From Bacillus sp. NTK034 (lineage in GTDB: Bacteria; Bacillota; Bacilli; Bacillales; Cytobacillaceae): DNA of 64,000 nucleotides. Below the pieces are notes generated by a model that saw nothing but the letters and a program-made list of their open reading frames with translations, was not told the DNA's origin and searched no databases. The stretch spans positions 124,001-188,000 of the forward strand of contig NZ_JAFKOJ010000008.1 in the NCBI RefSeq assembly GCF_017303275.1, in the 5' to 3' direction. The position numbers were made by a program, and so were the translations under genes. This document shows positions 1 to 8,669 of the stretch, piece by piece; position 1 is the first letter of the stretch; each line of letters starts with the position of its first letter.

Positions 1-2
1 TT

Positions 3-944
3 ATGAAGATAACAAAAGAAAGATTTGAGAATACAGGCAGATGGATAAAAAGGAATGCAAGGCCTCTTGAATCTGCTTTATGGTCATACCATTTTGAGGA
101 TCGTAATGATGAAGGGGTAATAAAATGTATTGAAGCTTTTCAGAATGAAGATGGAGGATTCGGCCATGGCATTGAACCTGATTTCTGGTCACCTTACTCG
201 TCACCGATGGCTTCCTGGACGGCCGGACAAATTTTGATGGAAATTGGAGCAAAACCCGGGTTAAATGTTGTACAAAAACTAGTGAATTATTTGGAACACA
301 TCTATATGCATGAGAAGAAAATTTGGCCATCAGTGATGCCTTCAAACAACGACTACCCCCATGCTCCTTGGTGGCATTGGACCGAGGGGGTTCAGGAAAC
401 TTGGTCTTATAATCCAAGTGCAGAGCTTGCCGGGTTCTTATTGCATTGGTCACTGCCTGGAAGCAGTGCTGCTGAAATAGGATGGGAAACCGTAAAGAAT
501 GCAGTTGCATATTTAATGGAAGCTGATGAGATGGATAGACATGAACTCAATAACTTTCAGCAGTTGATAAAGTTAATGTCTAAGCAGGAAACTGAATTTG
601 ATTCCCGAATTAATTACTCTCTCAAGCATACGACTGAAAAAGTGAATACTCTTGCATACAAAGCTGCCGGGAAGAACAAAGGAGATTGGGGATTAGGCTA
701 TACAGCCACTCCATTGGATTTTGCTGAGCATCCTGAAGATTCTCTTTCTATGAAATTTGGAAACTTAATTGATGATAATCTTGATTTCTATATTGAGCAG
801 ATCTCAAATGAAGGAACATGGGATATTTCCTGGAGCTGGGGACAATTTGATAATGAATTCCAAATCGCACGCAATTATTGGAAAGGAATACTTGCAGTTA
901 AGCGATATAAAATATTGCATTCTTTTGGAAGGCTTGACGTTTAA
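3..944 (+). CDS. Prenyltransferase/squalene-cyclase-like protein
   Basis: A 313-residue protein of unknown role. Residues 47-54 read QNEDGGFG, the QxxDGGFG signature of the alpha/alpha-barrel repeat of squalene-hopene cyclases and protein prenyltransferases, and the chain is rich in Trp (WSYHFED, WWHWTEG, WSWGQFDNEF). It is much shorter than a real cyclase and has no DxDD acid motif that I can see, so a terpene cyclisation activity is not supported; the fold is the safe part of the call. Only two bases precede the ATG, so the ribosome binding site and true start cannot be checked. It is followed after 17 bases by an acetyltransferase gene. Confidence 0.6.
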   Translation: MKITKERFENTGRWIKRNARPLESALWSYHFEDRNDEGVIKCIEAFQNEDGGFGHGIEPDFWSPYSSPMASWTAGQILMEIGAKPGLNVVQKLVNYLEHIYMHEKKIWPSVMPSNNDYPHAPWWHWTEGVQETWSYNPSAELAGFLLHWSLPGSSAAEIGWETVKNAVAYLMEADEMDRHELNNFQQLIKLMSKQETEFDSRINYSLKHTTEKVNTLAYKAAGKNKGDWGLGYTATPLDFAEHPEDSLSMKFGNLIDDNLDFYIEQISNEGTWDISWSWGQFDNEFQIARNYWKGILAVKRYKILHSFGRLDV

Positions 945-961
945 TAAATGAGGTGCAAATT

Positions 962-1771
962 ATGAATCTAGTGATGAAAAGTGACTTAGCTGACAGGCTG
1001 GATCAGGCAGAGACCAGTGTGCTGCACTCCAGGTTGACAGCTATTCAAAATCGGGATGGAAACCCAATGGGTGTGGAGATTAAAAGAATAGGCCAGACAA
1101 CCGTTTTTTTTGCCAGGAATATTCCGGGTCCAACCTTCAATCTCGTAAAGGGGTTTAAGGAAGCCGATGCCGAAGTTCTGGATCAAATAGTTGATTTCTA
1201 CCAGGGAAAAGGGATTCCCATTCGATTGGAGATCACACCGTCAAACGGATCATCAGATTTACTGAAGATGCTTCATCAAAAAGGATTTTATCAATGTGCT
1301 TTCCATACCACTTTGTTTGCGGAGCCTTCAGATCTTAAGGACCTTCCCATTCATGCTGGTATTGATATACGCAGGATGCAAAGAACTGATTTTGATCTTT
1401 TCGGCGAGGTTTATACAAAGGGATTTGGCATGCCTCGATTCCTCAGCCAGGGGATAGCTGAAAATAATGAGGTGCTTTATGGCAATAAGAACTGGGTCTT
1501 TTACCTCGCTTTTGCAGATAACCAACCAGCTGGAATAGGTGTCATTTTTATGGAGGAAGGGATAGCAAATCTTGCGGCTGCAGCTGTTTTGCCTTCTTTT
1601 AGAAACATGGGAGTCCACAGCGCGCTTATTCAAGCCCGAATATACCAAGCGATAACAAATAATGCTGAACTGGTGACAGGTCAGGCGAGGTTTGGTTCGG
1701 CAAGCCAGAATAATATGGAAAAAGCAGGTTTGAAAATTGGATATACAAAAGCAATTTGGATAAGGGAATAA
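962..1771 (+). CDS. GNAT-family N-acetyltransferase (two-lobed)
   Basis: A 269-residue protein. The C-terminal half has the acetyl-CoA binding GNAT motif A (VLPSFRNMGVHSALIQ), a beta strand followed by the Q/R-x-x-G-x-G/A type loop and helix. The N-terminal 120 residues look like a second, degenerate GNAT lobe. I start it at ATG 962 because GAGGTG lies 6 bases upstream; a GTG at 953 overlaps that ribosome binding site. The substrate cannot be read from sequence. It sits between a cyclase-like gene and a second GNAT gene 27 bases downstream, likely one transcript. Confidence 0.75.
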   Translation: MNLVMKSDLADRLDQAETSVLHSRLTAIQNRDGNPMGVEIKRIGQTTVFFARNIPGPTFNLVKGFKEADAEVLDQIVDFYQGKGIPIRLEITPSNGSSDLLKMLHQKGFYQCAFHTTLFAEPSDLKDLPIHAGIDIRRMQRTDFDLFGEVYTKGFGMPRFLSQGIAENNEVLYGNKNWVFYLAFADNQPAGIGVIFMEEGIANLAAAAVLPSFRNMGVHSALIQARIYQAITNNAELVTGQARFGSASQNNMEKAGLKIGYTKAIWIRE

Positions 1772-1798
1772 AACCGCATGAAGGCAGGAAGGTGAAAA

Positions 1799-2242
1799 AT
1801 GGAGCATAAAATACATACCAGGAAAGCCGCTATCAAGGATATTCCACGCCTTGCCCGTTTAATGGAGGACTTGGGTTATCCTGTATCGCAGGAGCAAATG
1901 GAAACAAGGCTTAAAAACATCGGCTCACATCCTGATTACTGTACATTAGTGGCATGTCTAAAAGATAAGGTTATTGGCATGGTTGGATTCCACACCGGTC
2001 TTTTATACAATACTGACGGCATTCATATCAGGGTTATTTCTTTAGTAACTGATAAAAATTACAGAGGGGTTGGCGCAGGCAAGCAGTTGATGATGGCTGT
2101 GGAAAATTTTGCAGAACAATTGGGGGCTGCCGGAATCGTCCTAAATAGCGGAAACAGGACTGAGCGCGAAGCCGCTCATCATTTTTATTTAAGTTTAGGC
2201 TATCAGGCAATGAGTACTGGATTTGTGAAGACTCTTCATTAA
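1799..2242 (+). CDS. GNAT-family N-acetyltransferase
   Basis: A 147-residue single-domain GNAT. Motif A is clear (LVTDKNYRGVGAGKQLM, the R-G-V-G-x-G pyrophosphate loop), and the C-terminal HFYLSLGYQ is the usual motif B region (xxFYxxxGY). AGGAAGGTG precedes the ATG at good spacing. It directly follows another GNAT gene, so the two are probably co-transcribed. The acceptor is unknown; this size class acetylates small amines or peptide N-termini. Confidence 0.8.
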   Translation: MEHKIHTRKAAIKDIPRLARLMEDLGYPVSQEQMETRLKNIGSHPDYCTLVACLKDKVIGMVGFHTGLLYNTDGIHIRVISLVTDKNYRGVGAGKQLMMAVENFAEQLGAAGIVLNSGNRTEREAAHHFYLSLGYQAMSTGFVKTLH

Positions 2243-2422
2243 ATATAAAAAAAAGCTGAAATGATCGCATGGTAATAGTAAATGTAGCAAAGCATTTTCC
2301 TGTTTAACAGAGCAAGTTAAAGAGGTAAATAATAAATATACCATTGGAAGAGTCCTTATTAGGATATCATTATCAAAAGTGGAAAAAATACGTTTACAGA
2401 TTGGAAAGACCAGGTGACAATC

Positions 2423-3379
2423 ATGATTAGAATACAAGCTGTTAATAAGAAAAATGAACTGGAGAAAAATATAACACTTGAGAGGCTGAAAGCAGAGTGG
2501 GAAGGCTATAAGTGGTTTTGGGTTGATTTTGATCAGCCAACCGAGGAGGAAACAGCTGAACTCGACAAGACCTTTCACTTTCATCCCCTGGCAATAGAGG
2601 ATTGTGTTGTCAAACTCCAGCGCCCCAAAATGGATTATTATGAAGACTATAGCTTTTTTGTCACCCATAGCTTAAATCATATTAACGAAGATAAGCAGGA
2701 AATCAACTTTTTCATCGGTTCAAATTACATAGTATCGTACCACCATGAACTTTCCAAAGAAATGAATGATGTTTGGGAAAGGCTAAGCCTGAGTAAGAAA
2801 ATCAACAAATGGGACCCCTATCTGGTCATGTATCATATCATTGATAAAATAGTGGATAATTACTTTCCCATCGTTTATCAGCTTGAAGATCGTTTGAGTC
2901 TCATTGAAGATAATCCAAATGATGAAACAATGGAAGAATTATTGGAGAAATTATTTGATATCCGTCATCATTTATTGCAGATAAGGTATACAGTCATTCC
3001 GATGCGGGATTTAATATACCGTGTAATTAATTCCCATAGGCTTAAAGGCGTAAAGGAAAGATACGAATACTTTGCTGATATTCATGACCACTTATTGAAA
3101 TTGACTGAAATGATTGATGGAAACAGGGAATTGACGACCGATATCCGTGACAGCTATTTATCAATCAACTCCCATCAGACAAACAGGGTGATGAGAGTCC
3201 TTACGGTTATAACTACCATATTCATGCCATTAACCTTCATAGCGGGCATTTACGGTATGAATTTTGAAAACATGCCGGAATTAACATGGAAATATGGATA
3301 CTTTGAAACGCTGTTTTTAATGTTTATTATTGCCTTAGGCATGTTTTGGTGGTTTAAGAAAAAGGGCTGGTTTCGATAA
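2423..3379 (+). CDS. corA: CorA-family magnesium/cobalt transporter
   Basis: A 318-residue divalent cation channel. The C-terminus has the CorA selectivity signature GMN (YGMNFENMPE, about residues 280-289) at the end of TM1, preceded by the hydrophobic run TTIFMPLTFIAGI, then TM2 (ETLFLMFIIALGMFWWF) and a basic cytoplasmic tail. The long N-terminal part is the cytoplasmic funnel with its long stalk helix. ATG 2423 is preferred over GTG 2414 because AGGTG sits 7 bases before it. Length fits Gram-positive CorA proteins. A terminator follows. The 180-base leader shows no M-box-like structure I could recognise. Confidence 0.92.
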   Translation: MIRIQAVNKKNELEKNITLERLKAEWEGYKWFWVDFDQPTEEETAELDKTFHFHPLAIEDCVVKLQRPKMDYYEDYSFFVTHSLNHINEDKQEINFFIGSNYIVSYHHELSKEMNDVWERLSLSKKINKWDPYLVMYHIIDKIVDNYFPIVYQLEDRLSLIEDNPNDETMEELLEKLFDIRHHLLQIRYTVIPMRDLIYRVINSHRLKGVKERYEYFADIHDHLLKLTEMIDGNRELTTDIRDSYLSINSHQTNRVMRVLTVITTIFMPLTFIAGIYGMNFENMPELTWKYGYFETLFLMFIIALGMFWWFKKKGWFR

Positions 3380-3390
3380 GAGGATAATGA

Positions 3391-3425
3391 AAGCTTTGCC
3401 TGAATTTTTTGGCAGAGCTTTTTTA
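3391..3425 (+). terminator. Rho-independent terminator after corA
   Basis: AAGCTTTGCC pairs with GGCAGAGCTT across a 10-base loop (9 of 10 paired), followed by TTTT. Confidence 0.8.
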
Positions 3426-3539
3426 TTGGAGTTTTGTTTTGAGGCAGGGAGGAGAACTTTTTACTTATATGGAATGTTAATGTATTGGATTCGCTATAAG
3501 CGGAATTGTCTGATAAAACAAAGAAACGGGTGAACGGGA

Positions 3540-4067
3540 ATGGATATTTTCGAGGTAAAATCCATTGAAGGACATAAAAATGAGCTGTCCAAACTATTAA
3601 TTGAGGTGGTAAATGATGGGGCGTCAATAGGGTTTCTGCCCCCGCTTGATCATGTTGAGGCAGAGGAGTACTGGGGGAATTTGTTAAAAAGCGATGATGT
3701 GGTTTTATTTATAGCTGTAATGGATGGGAAAGCTGCCGGAACAATCCAGCTCCATTTATGCCAGAAAGAAAATGGAAGCCATCGTGCGGAGATTGCAAAA
3801 TTAATGACTGATCCCTCCATCCGCAGAAAGGGTCTGGGACGCATGCTATTAAAAGCGGCAGAAGATAAAGCGAAACAGGAGGGCCGAAGCCTGCTTGTGC
3901 TTGATACAAGAGAAGGTGATGTTTCCAATATCCTTTATCAATCAGCAGGATATGTTAAAGCAGGCATCATACCAGGCTTCGCACAGTCTGAAAAAGGCGA
4001 TCTGGAGGCAACAGTGATTTACTATAAAAATCTAAACCTGACTTATGACACAAAAACTTCAAGTTAA
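3540..4067 (+). CDS. GNAT-family N-acetyltransferase
   Basis: A 175-residue acetyltransferase. Motif A is LMTDPSIRRKGLGRMLL with the RRKGLG acetyl-CoA loop, and LYQSAGYVKAG is motif B. A 130-residue core is followed by a short tail ending in polar residues. The ATG is preceded by GGGTGAACGGGA. It stands alone between the corA terminator and the mod genes. Substrate unknown. Confidence 0.8.
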   Translation: MDIFEVKSIEGHKNELSKLLIEVVNDGASIGFLPPLDHVEAEEYWGNLLKSDDVVLFIAVMDGKAAGTIQLHLCQKENGSHRAEIAKLMTDPSIRRKGLGRMLLKAAEDKAKQEGRSLLVLDTREGDVSNILYQSAGYVKAGIIPGFAQSEKGDLEATVIYYKNLNLTYDTKTSS

Positions 4068-4151
4068 TAGAAGGCTGCTCTTAATTTTTCATTTATAATG
4101 ATAAGGTATATTATATTTAACAGATGTATTTCTATTTACAAAGGAGTTTAT

Positions 4152-4298
4152 ATGGTTATTTTCTATCCGCTGGGACCGCTGGGAGTTTTAAATGAGAGTA
4201 AAAACCGGGAAGCGGCACAGCTTTTCTACGGATTTATGCAATTTGAACAAGGTATGTCTAAAATGGAGCAATACGGTTTTTCCTGCCTGCTGAAATGA
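4152..4298 (+). pseudogene. modA relic (molybdate-binding protein, C-terminal tail only)
   Basis: A 48-residue frame with a perfect ribosome binding site (AAAGGAG, 5 bases before ATG 4152). It reads like the extreme C-terminus of periplasmic molybdate-binding protein ModA: FYPLG, then SKNREAAQLFYGFM and ending MEQYGF, matching the family's YPLG / K-x-EAxxFxxF / KYGF tail. The signal peptide and both lobes, about 200 residues, are absent. Its TGA overlaps the modB ATG (ATGA), exactly as expected of an intact modA-modB pair, so an internal deletion appears to have joined the original start region to the tail. It cannot bind molybdate; it may survive as a leader that couples translation to modB. 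Confidence 0.65.
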
Positions 4299-4963
4299 TT
4301 CAATCCGAATACTTTTGGTCACCGGTTAAACTCTCACTGGAAATTGCCTCTATTTCGCTTCTCGCTGTTTTAGTGATAGGGGTTTTTGCTGCAAAACTGA
4401 TGGCAAATCGGACATTTAGAGGCCAGGCAATTATAGATACTTTGCTGCTTTTGCCATTGGTCCTTCCGCCATCTGTTGTAGGATTTCTGCTGATTGTGGT
4501 TTTCGGAAAGCAATCCTTTGTCGGCAGAGGGTTTGAATGGCTGTTTAACGGGCCAGTCATTTTCACGTGGTGGGCTGCTGTTATTGCAGCGACGGTTGTA
4601 GCCTTTCCTCTAATGTATCAATCAGCCAGGGCAGGTTTCGAATCCATTGACAATGAGATTGAAGACGCCTCAAGAGTCGATGGTGCATCAGATTTAAAGG
4701 TTTTTCTGTATGTAACGATGCCGCTGGCTTCTAAAGCCATCATGACAGGAGCAATACTAAGCTTTGCAAGGGCAATAGGAGAATTTGGTGCCACATTAAT
4801 GTTTGCAGGCAATATACCCGGAAAGACACAAACACTTCCTACCGCGATCTACGTTGCTATGGATTCAGGAGATATGGAACTGGCTTGGATGTGGGTTTCA
4901 ATTATATTACTGATATCAACTTCCATGCTTGTGTTCATGAATTTTATAAAGAAACGGTTTTAG
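4295..4963 (+). CDS. modB: Molybdate ABC transporter permease ModB
   Basis: A 222-residue integral membrane permease of the molybdate/tungstate importer. It has about five membrane spans and the cytoplasmic EAA-type loop that docks the ATPase (EIEDASRVDGASDLKVFLYVTMPLA, given here in pieces: EIEDASRVDGAS then LASKAIMTGAILSFARAIGEFGAT). Length is normal for ModB. It overlaps the modA relic by four bases. No modC-like ATPase follows; a terminator comes straight after. With modA gone and no ATPase in the window, function would need partners from elsewhere. A molybdopterin oxidoreductase is encoded at 16.0-18.0 kb, so the cell still uses the metal. Confidence 0.88.
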   Translation: MIQSEYFWSPVKLSLEIASISLLAVLVIGVFAAKLMANRTFRGQAIIDTLLLLPLVLPPSVVGFLLIVVFGKQSFVGRGFEWLFNGPVIFTWWAAVIAATVVAFPLMYQSARAGFESIDNEIEDASRVDGASDLKVFLYVTMPLASKAIMTGAILSFARAIGEFGATLMFAGNIPGKTQTLPTAIYVAMDSGDMELAWMWVSIILLISTSMLVFMNFIKKRF

Positions 4964-4965
4964 TT

Positions 4966-5000
4966 AGGCGGAATGCAGTCATGTGCAATCCGCCTTTTAT
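4966..5000 (+). terminator. Rho-independent terminator after modB
   Basis: AGGCGGAATGCA pairs with TGCAATCCGCCT (11 of 12), followed by TTTTAT. Confidence 0.85.
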
Positions 5001-5010
5001 TTGTTTGAAC

Positions 5011-5218
5011 CATTGGCATGATTCAAGTCGGTAAGCACCACTCGTTCTTGATTATTCAATCCGAAAGGCACTATTCTCATTTATAAGCGCCATTGACTGA
5101 TGCTAAATCAGCCTGAAAGGCACTATTGGCATAGATAAGTGCCATTCACTCAAGCAGATTCAGCATGAAGGGCACTATCTAAATTTAAGGAGAGCCATTC
5201 GTTCTTATTAATCAACCA
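5011..5218. repeat. Array of four degenerate 52-bp repeats
   Basis: This fills most of the 315-base gap between modB and the alcohol dehydrogenase. Three clear units start at 5063, 5115 and 5167 (GAAAGGCACTATT, GAAAGGCACTATT, GAAGGGCACTAT), exactly 52 bases apart; a fourth, weaker unit at 5011 is in the same register. Units contain a short dyad, GGCACT ... AGTGCC in the best copy (5119-5143). No variable spacers exist, so it is not a CRISPR. A trace of a fifth unit (GAATCGCAC) starts at 5220. Confidence 0.75.
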
Positions 5219-5278
5219 TGAATCGCACGGCCCTACAAAATGATGTTTAGACGAAGTAACGTACAAATATATCCCTTT

Positions 5279-6478
5279 TTAATCTTTTATCAGCTGGTAC
5301 AGCCTTAACATTTCATCTCTGCTGAAGATTTTCGGAACAGGATAAAGGGGATTGGCTTCCTTTAAGGCACGTTCAGCCATGATTGGAATGTCACTGTCTT
5401 GAATTCCGCTGACTTTTGACGGAATCCCCATTCTGCTGTTTAGGGATTTTATGCTAAGAATAAAATTTTTGGCATTTTCTTCAGCCGAATCTGACGCATT
5501 GCCAATACGTGCGGCCACTGCCAGCTCAGCTAAAGGATCCCATACTGCCTCACCATAATGCTCCAGTACATATGGAAGGATGACGGCATTTGCCAAACCG
5601 TGAGGGACCGAATAAAAGCCTCCGAGCGTATGGGCAATAGCATGAACATTGCCAACATAGGCCCTGGTGAAAGCCAGTCCTGCGAGATAAGCAGCCTTCT
5701 GCATGTTGGCTCTTGCCGTCAGGTTTTCACCATTCTGGTATGCTTCATAAAGATTATCATAAATTAGCCTGACTGCATCAATGCTGAATTTTTTAGTCTC
5801 TGCTGTATTGCTTCTGCCAATGTAGGCTTCGACGGCATGGGTTAGTGCATCCATACCGGTTGCTGCTGTTATAGAAGGAGGCATTTTTAATGTAATCAAG
5901 GGGTCAAGAACTGCATAATGCGGGATTAAGTTCAAATCAATGATCGCATATTTTTCATGTGATTGGCTGTCGGTAATGACCGCTGCAACAGTGGCTTCAC
6001 TTCCAGTTCCTGCTGTGGTTGGGACTGCAAAGATTGGAGGGAGCTTTTTTCTAACCTTAAATTGACCTTTCAATTGTGATATGCTTTTCTCCGGCCTCAC
6101 AGCTCTTGCACCAACTCCTTTGGCGCAATCCATCGGAGAACCCCCGCCAAAAGCAATTATCCCCTGGCAATCGTTCTTTTTATATACCTCCAGTGCTTCT
6201 TCTATATTAGTAATTGTAGGATTTGGAATGGTTTTATCATATATATAAAATTCAATATTCTTTTTCTGTAAATTTAACAGCAAACCATCCATTAGGCCAA
6301 GAGCACTGATGCCGCTGTCAGTTACAATCAGAATTCTGCTGATGTCTTTCTTCCTAATCACATCAGGAAGTTTGTCCAGGCTATTGGAACCTTCTAATAA
6401 TTCCGGTTCCCGCCATGGCAGAAATGGCGATGCCAGCTTGAAAGTTTTTTGAACTATTCGGCAGTATGCATTATACAT
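5279..6478 (-). CDS. Iron-containing alcohol dehydrogenase
   Basis: A 399-residue group III (iron-dependent) NAD(P)-linked alcohol dehydrogenase, cytoplasmic. The nucleotide loop is GGGSPMDCAKG (111-121), then TTAGTGSEAT (154-163). The metal ligands expected for the family are present at the right spacing: Asp210 and His214 (GMDALTHAVEAY), His279 and His293 (HAIAHTLGGFYSVPHG). Start ATG has GGGGTGAGGGA just before it. It reads convergently to modB and divergently from mhqR. The oxidised or reduced substrate cannot be told; linear alcohols, butanol or 1,3-propanediol-type substrates are all seen in the family. Confidence 0.92.
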   Translation of the reverse strand: MYNAYCRIVQKTFKLASPFLPWREPELLEGSNSLDKLPDVIRKKDISRILIVTDSGISALGLMDGLLLNLQKKNIEFYIYDKTIPNPTITNIEEALEVYKKNDCQGIIAFGGGSPMDCAKGVGARAVRPEKSISQLKGQFKVRKKLPPIFAVPTTAGTGSEATVAAVITDSQSHEKYAIIDLNLIPHYAVLDPLITLKMPPSITAATGMDALTHAVEAYIGRSNTAETKKFSIDAVRLIYDNLYEAYQNGENLTARANMQKAAYLAGLAFTRAYVGNVHAIAHTLGGFYSVPHGLANAVILPYVLEHYGEAVWDPLAELAVAARIGNASDSAEENAKNFILSIKSLNSRMGIPSKVSGIQDSDIPIMAERALKEANPLYPVPKIFSRDEMLRLYQLIKD

Positions 6479-6672
6479 TCCCTCACCCCTAAATTTATCG
6501 GAAAATTCTAATATTATAAATCATATATACCTTTATGTTAAAGATGAAGTCAATATGCTGAATGAATAAAATGTTCAGTGTTTAAAATCCGTTAAAACAA
6601 ATGAATTCAACATACTCTGAGCTTTTCTTGTTTTCACTGTGTAATAAAGAAAGAGTCTTTCAATCCGGAATA

Positions 6673-6701
6673 TTGACATAATCATAAATGTATTTTATAA
6701 T
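6673..6701 (+). promoter_or_regulatory. Sigma-A promoter of mhqR
   Basis: TTGACA at 6673-6678 and TATAAT at 6696-6701 are consensus hexamers separated by exactly 17 bases. The last base of the -10 is the first base of the palindromic operator. Confidence 0.85.
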
Positions 6702-6720
6702 TATCTCGAAATCAAGATAA
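6701..6720. promoter_or_regulatory. MhqR-type operator
   Basis: TTATCTCGA AA TCAAGATAA is an inverted repeat (8 of 9 positions symmetrical) abutting the -10. It resembles the ATCT-cGA...TCgAGAT boxes known for Bacillus MhqR. Binding here would block the promoter, implying autorepression. A related half-site, ATATCTTGA, lies near 7191 upstream of mhqD. Confidence 0.75.
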
Positions 6721-6751
6721 ATCAATTCGAGGTATTGAGGCAGGTGATAAT

Positions 6752-7180
6752 ATGAAAAGGTTGTGCCCTAACCCGGCATTCCTGATTCTCATGCAGACAT
6801 CCAAATCCATTCATGAATGCATAAAGGACAGTATCACCAATTATAGCCTTAGCATGACCGAGTTTTCAGTGCTGGAAGCTCTATACCATAAAGATATGCA
6901 AACGATACACGAAATTGGAAAGAGGATATTAATTACGAGCGGCTCAATGACCTATGTAATTGATAAGCTTGTGGAAAAGGGATATGCCAAACGAATCGCA
7001 TGTCCGAATGACCGCCGGGCGATTCATATTGGTTTAACTGATAAAGGGAATAAGTTACTGGAAGAGATTATGCCGAAACACCAGCAGTGGGTGAACTCTT
7101 ATTTTGAGGAATTGGATTCGTCTGAGCTGGATCATTTAATAAAACTACTTGAAAAAGTGAAAAGACGAACAGAGATTTAA
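6752..7180 (+). CDS. mhqR: MarR-family repressor MhqR
   Basis: A 142-residue winged-helix repressor, expected as a dimer. The MarR core runs from about 28 to 120, with TEFSVLEALY, the recognition helix region LITSGSMTYVIDKLVEKGY and the wing CPNDRRAIHIGLTDKG (DRR motif). In Bacillus subtilis MhqR represses hydrolase, glyoxalase and quinone-reductase genes and is released by methylhydroquinone and other electrophiles. The identification rests on the protein type plus its operator and its neighbours mhqD and a quinone oxidoreductase. The ATG is preceded by GGCAGGTGATAAT. A near-N-terminal Cys5 and Cys (wing) are present but I do not claim redox sensing. Confidence 0.8.
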   Translation: MKRLCPNPAFLILMQTSKSIHECIKDSITNYSLSMTEFSVLEALYHKDMQTIHEIGKRILITSGSMTYVIDKLVEKGYAKRIACPNDRRAIHIGLTDKGNKLLEEIMPKHQQWVNSYFEELDSSELDHLIKLLEKVKRRTEI

Positions 7181-7339
7181 ATTGCGGTTTCATATCTTGA
7201 AAGGAAAATACTTGGATTAAAATGAGTTTTAATGGCTAATTTTAGGTTACATTAAATAGGATATGAGAAATCGCCATCGAGCGGAAATTAATTCCTATTG
7301 TAGTTAGGGAACCGGATTAAAACGAAGGGGGAAGATACT

Positions 7340-7942
7340 ATGGAACATATTTTTCAACAAGGAAAAGATCCATCTAAACCTGTATTATTGCTGCTTCACG
7401 GAACAGGAGGTACAGAAACTGACCTGCTTCCGCTTGCAGAACATATTGATCCGGAGGCCTCTGTTTTAAGTGTGCGCGGAAATGTGCTGGAAAACGGTAT
7501 GCCGAGATTTTTCCGCAGGCTGGCAGAAGGTATTTTTGATGAAGAAGATCTGATTTTTCGCACTAAAGAATTAAACGGCTTTTTAGATGAAGCCGCACAG
7601 AAATACGACTTTGAGCGTGAAAATATTGTGGCAATTGGCTATTCAAATGGAGCTAATATTGCAGGAAGCTTATTATTCCATCATGAAAACGCCTTAAGAG
7701 CAGCGATTCTGCATCATCCAATGGTTCCAAGGCGTGGTGCTGAATTGCCTGACCTTAGCGGCACATCAGTATTTATCGCAGCAGGAACCAATGACCCGAT
7801 TTGTCCAGCAGAAGAATCCACTGATTTACAGTCTTTATTGGAAGGTGCAGGAGCGAAAGTCGAACTTCACTGGGAAAGTTTTGGACACCAATTAACCATG
7901 GGTGAGGTTCAGGCTGCAGCCCGCTGGTATAAAGAAATATAA
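7340..7942 (+). CDS. mhqD: Hydrolase MhqD (carboxylesterase/phospholipase family)
   Basis: A 200-residue cytoplasmic alpha/beta hydrolase. It shows the oxyanion-hole HGTGG (20-24), nucleophile elbow GYSNG with Ser102, Asp152 (GTNDP) and His183 (FGHQLT), a complete catalytic triad. Length and the run SVRGNVLENGMPRFFRR are those of MhqD/YodD of the methylhydroquinone regulon. GAAGGGGGAAG precedes the ATG. It lies 159 bases after mhqR and 56 before the quinone reductase, which fits an MhqR-controlled detoxification unit. Its natural ester substrate is not known. Confidence 0.88.
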   Translation: MEHIFQQGKDPSKPVLLLLHGTGGTETDLLPLAEHIDPEASVLSVRGNVLENGMPRFFRRLAEGIFDEEDLIFRTKELNGFLDEAAQKYDFERENIVAIGYSNGANIAGSLLFHHENALRAAILHHPMVPRRGAELPDLSGTSVFIAAGTNDPICPAEESTDLQSLLEGAGAKVELHWESFGHQLTMGEVQAAARWYKEI

Positions 7943-7998
7943 AAATAGTTAATCTAATGAAATAAAAGGAAGATAATGAGTGAATAGGCGGTGCTGAC

Positions 7999-8664
7999 AT
8001 GGGTATCCTATCAAGGTTATTTGGAAATTCAGCTAAAAAGGAGACGATTAATATGGAAAATGTAAAATTGGCAGTCATTTTTTACAGCATGGGCGGAACA
8101 AACTATCAATTGTCTAAATGGGCGGAGGAAGGCGGCAAAGAAGCTGGTGCGGAAGTTAAAGTTTTTAAGGTTCCAGAGCTGGCGCCGCAATCAGCAATTG
8201 AAGGTAATCCTGTATGGAAAGCAACTGTCGAGGCGACAAAGGATGTGCCTGAAATTAAGCCGGATGATCTTGAATGGGCAGATGCCATTATCTTCAGCGT
8301 GCCGACCCGTTTCGGAAATATGCCTTCCCAAATGAAGCAGTTTCTTGATACAACGGGAGGACTTTGGGCGAAAGGAAAGCTTGCGAATAAGGCTGTAAGT
8401 GCAATGACTTCAGCCCAAAATCCGCATGGCGGTCAGGAAGCAACTATTCTTTCGCTTTATACCACGATGTACCATTGGGGTGCGATTGTGGCTGCTCCTG
8501 GTTATACAGATCCCGTTCTCTTTGGAGCAGGGGGCAATCCATATGGAACAAGCGTAACGGTTGACCAGGATGGAAAAATGATTGAAGATGTGAAAGAAGC
8601 TGTTAAGCATCAGGCGAAAAGAACTGTCACAGTTGCCGGGTGGATTAAAAAGGGGAATCAGTAA
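7999..8664 (+). CDS. NAD(P)H:quinone oxidoreductase, WrbA type IV
   Basis: A 221-residue flavodoxin-fold quinone reductase. The FMN phosphate loop is YSMGGTNYQL, followed by VPTRFGNMPSQMKQF and TSAQNPHGGQEAT, both typical of WrbA enzymes that reduce quinones by two electrons and avoid semiquinone radicals. I start at ATG 7999 (GGCGGTG 5 bases upstream); this gives a basic 18-residue leader before the fold begins. An internal ATG at 8053 with AAGGAG also has good signals and would remove that leader. Placement after mhqR-mhqD supports a role in quinone stress. Confidence 0.88.
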   Translation: MGILSRLFGNSAKKETINMENVKLAVIFYSMGGTNYQLSKWAEEGGKEAGAEVKVFKVPELAPQSAIEGNPVWKATVEATKDVPEIKPDDLEWADAIIFSVPTRFGNMPSQMKQFLDTTGGLWAKGKLANKAVSAMTSAQNPHGGQEATILSLYTTMYHWGAIVAAPGYTDPVLFGAGGNPYGTSVTVDQDGKMIEDVKEAVKHQAKRTVTVAGWIKKGNQ

Positions 8665-8669
8665 TCATA

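Noticed and set aside
1328-1816. 162-residue minus-strand frame over the first GNAT gene
   Set aside because: Antisense to a gene with clear GNAT motifs; Cys/His/Ser-rich shadow composition.
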